Positions 14,510 to 18,955 of a stretch of DNA of 18,955 nucleotides are shown in pieces. Source of the DNA: Gallionellaceae bacterium (lineage in GTDB: Bacteria > Pseudomonadota > Gammaproteobacteria > Burkholderiales > Gallionellaceae). Position numbers and translations under genes: made by a program. Position 1 is the stretch's first letter. Each line of letters opens with the position of its first letter. The DNA lies in contig DMCN01000085.1 in the NCBI GenBank assembly GCA_003445795.1, positions 247-19,201 of the forward strand, read 5' to 3'. Under the pieces are notes generated by a model. It was not told the origin of the DNA. It saw nothing but the letters and a program-made list of their open reading frames with translations, and ran no database searches.

Positions 14510-15826
14510 ATGTCAGCCACCTCAGATCTCCTTTCCCGCAGCCTCTCCGCCGTCTGGCATCCCTGCACCCAGATGAAGCGGCACGAGTCGCTGCCGCTGG
14601 TGCCCATCGCGCGCGGCGAAGGTGTCTGGCTTTACGATCTGGACGGCAAGCGCTATCTCGACACGGTCAGCTCCTGGTGGGTGAATCTGTTCGGCCATTG
14701 CAATCCGCGCATCAATGCCGCCATCACCGACCAACTCGGCAAACTGGAACATGTGATGCTGGCCGGTTTCACCCATGAACCGGTAGTGCAACTGTCGGAA
14801 AGGCTGCGCGAGCTGGCGCCCGCCGGGCTGGGGCATTGCTTCTTCGGCTCGGATGGTGCCTCGGCCACCGAGATCGCGCTGAAGATGAGCGCCCACTACT
14901 GGCGCAACAACAGCAAACCGCAGAAGAACCAATTCCTCAGCCTGCAGAACAGCTATCACGGCGAGACCTTGGGTGCGCTGTCGGTGACCGATGTCGCCCT
15001 GTTCCGCGATGCCTATGGTGTGCTGATCAAACAGAACGCCACCGTACCCAGTCCGGACTGGCGCAATGCAGCTGGCGGGGAAAGCGCCGAGGCTTTTGCC
15101 CTGCGTTGTGCCGACGCGTTGGAGACGCATCTGCAACAGCATCACGAGCACATCGCCGCCTTCATCGTCGAGCCACTGATTCAGGGCGCGGCAGGCATGG
15201 CGATGTATCACCCCGCCTACCTGGGCACTGCGCGCAAGCTGTGCACACAATACGGCGTGCATCTGATTGCCGACGAGATCGCCGTCGGCATGGGCCGGAC
15301 AGGAACGCTGTTCGCCTGCGAACAGGCGAACATCCGCCCGGATTTCCTGCTGCTCTCCAAAGGCATCACCGGCGGCTACCTGCCGCTGTCGGTGGTGATG
15401 GCGACCGACAATATCTTCCAGGCCTTCTATGCCGACGAGACCGCGCGCGGCTTCCTGCATTCGCACTCCTACACCGGCAATCCGCTCGCCTGTCGCGCCG
15501 CGCTGGCAACACTGGACATCTTCGCGCAGGACGATGTGCTCAAAGCCAACCGCGCCAAAGCGGCGTTCTTCAACCGCATCGCGCAACCGTTGCGCGAGCA
15601 CCCCGCCGTGCGGAACTTCCGCAACACCGGCATGGTCTGGGCATTGGAGGTGGAGACGCCGCACGCTGATTTTGCACAGCGCTGTTTCAGCCTCGGACTG
15701 CAGCACGAACTGCTGTTGCGCCCCATGGGCAATACGGTATATTTCATGCCGCCTTATGTGATCGGCGAAGACGAGTTGCGATTGCTCGTCGACCGCACCC
15801 TGAAAGTGATCGACACCCTGAAATGA
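14510..15826 (+). CDS. bioA: Adenosylmethionine-8-amino-7-oxononanoate aminotransferase
   Basis: BioA is a PLP enzyme that transfers an amino group from S-adenosylmethionine to KAPA to give DAPA in biotin synthesis. The 438-residue product (E. coli 429) has the N-terminal WHPCTQM and DTVSSWWVNLFGH, the cofactor-phosphate region GSDGASATEIALKM (about 113-126), the PLP-ring Asp255 in HLIADEIAVGMGRTG, and the Schiff-base Lys284 in LLLSKGITGGYLPLS. Two in-frame ATGs compete, 14498 (MIPRMSAT) and 14510 (MSATSDLL), and neither has a strong Shine-Dalgarno. The frame is open far upstream (to 13442), but that part is antisense to the epimerase gene and unlike BioA. It overlaps dacB by ATGA. No other bio genes are nearby. 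Confidence 0.96.
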   Translation: MSATSDLLSRSLSAVWHPCTQMKRHESLPLVPIARGEGVWLYDLDGKRYLDTVSSWWVNLFGHCNPRINAAITDQLGKLEHVMLAGFTHEPVVQLSERLRELAPAGLGHCFFGSDGASATEIALKMSAHYWRNNSKPQKNQFLSLQNSYHGETLGALSVTDVALFRDAYGVLIKQNATVPSPDWRNAAGGESAEAFALRCADALETHLQQHHEHIAAFIVEPLIQGAAGMAMYHPAYLGTARKLCTQYGVHLIADEIAVGMGRTGTLFACEQANIRPDFLLLSKGITGGYLPLSVVMATDNIFQAFYADETARGFLHSHSYTGNPLACRAALATLDIFAQDDVLKANRAKAAFFNRIAQPLREHPAVRNFRNTGMVWALEVETPHADFAQRCFSLGLQHELLLRPMGNTVYFMPPYVIGEDELRLLVDRTLKVIDTLK

Positions 15827-17250
15827 AACGACTCGGCACATTCCTCCTGTTCAGCTTTGCCGTCTGTGCACAGGCAGAGCCGCTGCCCGCAGCGGTGCTC
15901 CAGGAACTGAAAAAGGTGAACATCCCTCAATCAGGCATCGCGGTCGAAGTGCGCGAAGTCGGCAAGCGCGCGTCCCTCATCAGCGTCAACGGTCAACGCG
16001 CGATGAATCCAGCTTCGGTCATGAAACTGATCACCACCTATGCCGCGCTCGACCTGCTCGGCCCCGCTTACACCTGGAAGACCGAGGCCTGGATCGACGG
16101 CGAATTGAAGGACGGCGTGCTGGAAGGCGACCTTATTCTGAAGGGCTATGGCAATCCCAAGTTCACCATCGAGCAGTTCTGGCTGTGGCTGCGCGAATTG
16201 CGCGGCCGCGGTCTGCAAGAGATACGCGGCGACCTCATCCTCGACCGCAGCTATTTCGACCTGCCCGAGTACGACCCGGCGGAATTCGACAGCGACCCTG
16301 TGCGCGCCTACAACGTCGGCCCCGATGCGCTGCTGCTCAACTTCAACACCCTGCGCTTCCGCTACACGCCCGACGGCAATGGCATGAAGGTGATCACCGA
16401 ACCGCGGCTGGACGGACTGAGATTCGACAATCAACTCATCCTGCACCCGCCCTCCGGCGACTGTAACGACTGGAACGACACCATCCTGACCCAGGCGACC
16501 GGCGACAACGTCGTCCTGCAGGGCGGCTATCCCAGCGACTGCGGCGAACGCGAACAGAGCCTCAGCATCCTGCCGCACACCCGTTATGTGGAATCGGTCT
16601 TCCGCACGGTGTGGCAGGAAGTGGGCGGAACGATCAGCGGCAAGTTGCGCGAGGAAACTGTCCCTGAGAATGCGAGAATCTTTTCCACGCACCGCTCCGA
16701 GCCGTTGGGCAGCGTCATCCGAGACATCAACAAATTCAGCAACAACGTCATGGCACGGCAAGTCTTCCTCACCTTGGGCTCGGCCTCATACAGGCCCTCG
16801 CTCGCTGCCGAATGGGGGATGAGCGACGTACCGCTCACCACTGACCGCAGTGTCGAAACAGTGCAAATCTGGCTGCATCAGCAGGGTCTGGATTTCCCCG
16901 AGCTGGTGCTGGAGAACGGCGCCGGTCTCTCGCGCAAGGAACGCATCAGCGCACGCCATATGTCACAACTGCTGCAAAGCGCAGCCGACCATCCGCTCTA
17001 CCCTGAACTGCAATCCTCGCTACCCATCCTCGGCGTGGACGGCTCGGTGAGACGTCGCCTAAAGGATAGCGATGCCGCCAGCCATGCCCACCTGAAGACC
17101 GGCACACTGGACGGGGTGAGGACGCTGGCCGGTTATGTGCGTTCGAAGAACGGCAAGGAATGGATCGTGGTGTTCTTCATCAATCACTACAACGCCAAGC
17201 GCGGGCAGGAAGCGCAGGACGCGCTGATCGAGTGGATCCAGAAACGCTGA
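15823..17250 (+). CDS. dacB: D-alanyl-D-alanine carboxypeptidase/endopeptidase (PBP4 family)
   Basis: This class C low-molecular-weight penicillin-binding protein acts in the periplasm, trimming or cutting peptide cross-links of peptidoglycan (peptidase S13). The 475-residue product (E. coli 477) has a signal peptide (MKRLGTFLLFSFAVCAQA, cleavage near AQA/E). All three active-site motifs are present: SxxK as S65-V-M-K68, SxN as S306-N-N308, and KTG at 425-427 (HLKTGTLDG). The large insertion between SxxK and SxN is typical of PBP4. ATG overlaps the bioA stop by four bases, so translation is probably coupled; bioA-dacB is an unrelated pair by function. It converges with ubiD with one base between stop codons. 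Confidence 0.97.
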   Translation: MKRLGTFLLFSFAVCAQAEPLPAAVLQELKKVNIPQSGIAVEVREVGKRASLISVNGQRAMNPASVMKLITTYAALDLLGPAYTWKTEAWIDGELKDGVLEGDLILKGYGNPKFTIEQFWLWLRELRGRGLQEIRGDLILDRSYFDLPEYDPAEFDSDPVRAYNVGPDALLLNFNTLRFRYTPDGNGMKVITEPRLDGLRFDNQLILHPPSGDCNDWNDTILTQATGDNVVLQGGYPSDCGEREQSLSILPHTRYVESVFRTVWQEVGGTISGKLREETVPENARIFSTHRSEPLGSVIRDINKFSNNVMARQVFLTLGSASYRPSLAAEWGMSDVPLTTDRSVETVQIWLHQQGLDFPELVLENGAGLSRKERISARHMSQLLQSAADHPLYPELQSSLPILGVDGSVRRRLKDSDAASHAHLKTGTLDGVRTLAGYVRSKNGKEWIVVFFINHYNAKRGQEAQDALIEWIQKR

Positions 17251-17251
17251 G

Positions 17252-18715
17252 TTACAACCCCAGTTCGCCCCACATCGCATCAACCCTCGCCTTCACTGCC
17301 GCATCCATCACGATAGGCGTGCCCCATTCGCGCTGTGTCTCGCCCGGCCATTTGTTGGTGGCATCCAGCCCCATCTTGCCACCGAGTCCTGAAACCGGAC
17401 TCGCAAAGTCGAGGTAGTCGATCGGCGTGTTCTCCACCAGCAGCGTGTCGCGCACCGGGTCCATGCGCGTGGTGATCGCCCACATGACTTCTTTCCAGTC
17501 GCGCACGTCGATGTCGTCGTCCACCACGATGATGAACTTGGTGTACATGAACTGGCGCAAGAAACTCCAGATGCCGAACATCACGCGCTTGGCGTGTCCT
17601 GCATATTGTTTCTTGATGCTGACCACCGCCATGCGATAGCTGCAACCTTCCGGCGGCAGATAGAAATCGGCGATCTCGGGGAATTGCTTTTGCAGCAACG
17701 GCACGAACACTTCGTTCAAGGCCACGCCCAGCATCGCCGGCTCGTCGGGCGGTTTGCCGGTGTAGGTGGAGTGGTAGATCGGATCGCGGCGCATGGTGAT
17801 GCGCTGGATGGTGAACACCGGGAATTTATCCTGCTCGTTGTAGTAACCGGTGTGGTCACCGTAGGGGCCTTCCAGCGCGGTCTCACCCGGATAAATCACA
17901 CCTTCCAGCACGATCTCGGCGGACGCAGGTACTTGCAGGTCGCTGCCGATGCACTTCACCAGTTCGGTCTTGCTGCCGCGCAGCAAGCCGGCGAACTGGT
18001 ATTCGGAGAGTGAATCCGGCACTGGCGTCACCGCACCGAGAATGGTGGCGGGATCGGCACCGATCACGACCGCGACCGGATACGGTTGCCCGGGATTCTT
18101 TTCGCAATGATCACGGAAATCCAGCGCGCCGCCGCGATGCGCCAGCCAGCGCATGATGACTTTGTTCGGAGCGATGACCTGCTGGCGATAGATGCCCAGG
18201 TTCTGGCGCGGCTTGTTCGGCCCGCGAGTGACCACCAACCCCCAGGTGATCAGCGGTGCGACATCGCCCGGCCAGCAGTGCTGGATCGGCAGTTTGGAAA
18301 GATCGACATCCGCACCTTCCCACACGATCTCTTGGCACGGTGCAGACGACAGCACCTTGGGCGACATGGTCAACACCTGTTTGAGTATCGGCCACTTCTC
18401 CCACGCGTCCCTCAGCCCTTTGGGCGGCTCCGGCTCTTTCAGGTAGGCCAGCAGCTTGCCGACTTCGCGCAATGCACTGACGCTCTCCTCGCCCATGCCC
18501 AGCGCCACGCGGCGCGGTGTACCGAACAAATTCGCCAGTACCGGCATCTTGTGTCCGACCACATTCTCGAACAACAGCGCCGGACCCTGTGCGCGCAGCA
18601 CGCGGTCGCAGATCTCGGTCATCTCAAGTTTGGTGGAGACGGGCGCGGTGACGCGCTTGAGTTCACCGAGTTTTTCCAGTTGAGCAATGAAGTCGCGCAG
18701 GTCTTTATATTTCAT
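17252..18715 (-). CDS. ubiD: 4-hydroxy-3-polyprenylbenzoate decarboxylase
   Basis: UbiD removes the carboxyl group of the polyprenylated hydroxybenzoate ring in ubiquinone synthesis, using prenylated FMN made by UbiX. The 487-residue product (E. coli 497) starts MKYKDLRDFIAQLEKLGELKR. It has the cofactor/metal region TRGPNKPRQNLGIYRQQV (Asn172) with WLAHRGGALDFRDH (His193), and the conserved ETALEGPYGDHTGYYNE block (278-294) with its acidic residues. The start overlaps the stop of the upstream acyltransferase by one base (TGATG), suggesting a shared transcript. It is convergent with dacB, with no room for a separate terminator. ubiX is not in the window. Confidence 0.97.
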   Translation of the reverse strand: MKYKDLRDFIAQLEKLGELKRVTAPVSTKLEMTEICDRVLRAQGPALLFENVVGHKMPVLANLFGTPRRVALGMGEESVSALREVGKLLAYLKEPEPPKGLRDAWEKWPILKQVLTMSPKVLSSAPCQEIVWEGADVDLSKLPIQHCWPGDVAPLITWGLVVTRGPNKPRQNLGIYRQQVIAPNKVIMRWLAHRGGALDFRDHCEKNPGQPYPVAVVIGADPATILGAVTPVPDSLSEYQFAGLLRGSKTELVKCIGSDLQVPASAEIVLEGVIYPGETALEGPYGDHTGYYNEQDKFPVFTIQRITMRRDPIYHSTYTGKPPDEPAMLGVALNEVFVPLLQKQFPEIADFYLPPEGCSYRMAVVSIKKQYAGHAKRVMFGIWSFLRQFMYTKFIIVVDDDIDVRDWKEVMWAITTRMDPVRDTLLVENTPIDYLDFASPVSGLGGKMGLDATNKWPGETQREWGTPIVMDAAVKARVDAMWGELGL

Positions 18716-18955
18716 CAGTAGTACCTCGCTTCGCCCTCGGGCCGAGTCTTGAACCGTTTGTGCAACCAGAAATACTGCTCAGGCATCTCCAGCACTCGCT
18801 GTTCGATGAATTCGTTCATGCGCCGCGCATCGGCGATCTCGTCACCGCTCGGATAATTCTCCCATGCCGGATAGAAGGTCAGTACGTAACCTTCGCCGCC
18901 GGGCAGCAGCCGCGTGATGCTGGGCACGATCTTCGCGCCGGTCATCTTGGCGATA
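18715..18955 (-). CDS. LpxL/HtrB-type lipid A or lysophospholipid acyltransferase, C-terminal end (runs off window)
   Basis: Only the last 79 or so residues are present; the frame is open to the right edge, so the ATG at 18945 is internal. The visible part (LTFYPAWENYPSGDEIADARRMNEFIEQRV, then EQYFWLHKRFKTRPEGEARYY) matches the C-terminus of the LpxL/LpxM acyltransferase family. There W-x-x-(K/R)-R-F-K-T-R-P-x-G-E-x-x-x-Y is characteristic. These inner-membrane enzymes add the secondary acyl chains to lipid A. The HX4D active site lies outside the window, so I cannot say which acyl chain it adds. The stop overlaps the ubiD start. Confidence 0.88.
   Translation of the reverse strand, partial: IAKMTGAKIVPSITRLLPGGEGYVLTFYPAWENYPSGDEIADARRMNEFIEQRVLEMPEQYFWLHKRFKTRPEGEARYY

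Noticed and set aside
1..18955. CRISPR array, insertion sequence, toxin-antitoxin, phage defence genes
   Set aside because: No regularly spaced repeats, transposase motifs, small paired genes or known defence domains were seen on either strand.

Overview
The window is a dense, mostly housekeeping stretch of a Gram-negative proteobacterial chromosome. The gene set (hemA-prfA-prmC, groES-groEL with both a sigma-32 type promoter and a CIRCE operator, bioA, dacB/PBP4, ubiD, an LpxL-type acyltransferase) and the protein sequences suggest a betaproteobacterium. Nitrosomonadales/Gallionellaceae-like is my best guess, but that is inference: no rRNA is present and no search was run. There is no CRISPR array, transposase, integrase or phage gene.

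Layout from left to right. 2-574: the 3' end of argH (+). 595-784: a structured, gene-free spacer with a minus-strand terminator, a four-arm inverted-repeat element and a short repeat. 784-4695: hemA, prfA and prmC, transcribed leftward. This conserved cluster is split between prfA and prmC by about 715 bp of visibly AT-richer DNA carrying an unrecognised membrane-protein gene (1728-2171). Related short repeats lie just downstream of prfA and of prmC.

4780-11078: a leftward three-gene group. First is a CHASE2 transmembrane class III adenylate cyclase. Next is a very large secreted protein (NHL propeller, two fibronectin-III-like domains, transglutaminase-like domain, TPRs). Last is a small exported TPR-like protein. 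The large gene is interrupted by one in-frame TAG at 8414-8416; the frame on both sides is the same and the interrupted repeat reads straight through. This group is the least conventional part of the window and the best candidate for an undescribed envelope-sensing or cross-linking system.

11166-11352: tRNA-Phe(GAA) with its own promoter and terminator. 11355-13513: groEL and groES with terminator, overlapping sigma-70 and sigma-32 promoter elements sharing one -35, and a CIRCE operator (one mismatch) over the predicted start of transcription. 13544-14440: a TIGR01777-family sugar-epimerase-like protein (-). Divergent from it, bioA and dacB (+) overlap by ATGA (14510-17250). They converge on ubiD (-) with a single base between the stop codons, and ubiD overlaps by one base the upstream LpxL/HtrB-type acyltransferase, which runs off the right edge.

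In functional terms, hemA makes the first committed tetrapyrrole intermediate and prfA/prmC form a release factor and the enzyme that methylates its GGQ loop. GroES/GroEL are the chaperonin, bioA and ubiD serve biotin and ubiquinone synthesis, and dacB and the acyltransferase serve the cell envelope. The cyclase operon would link a periplasmic signal to cAMP next to a large exported repeat protein; that link is inferred from gene order only.
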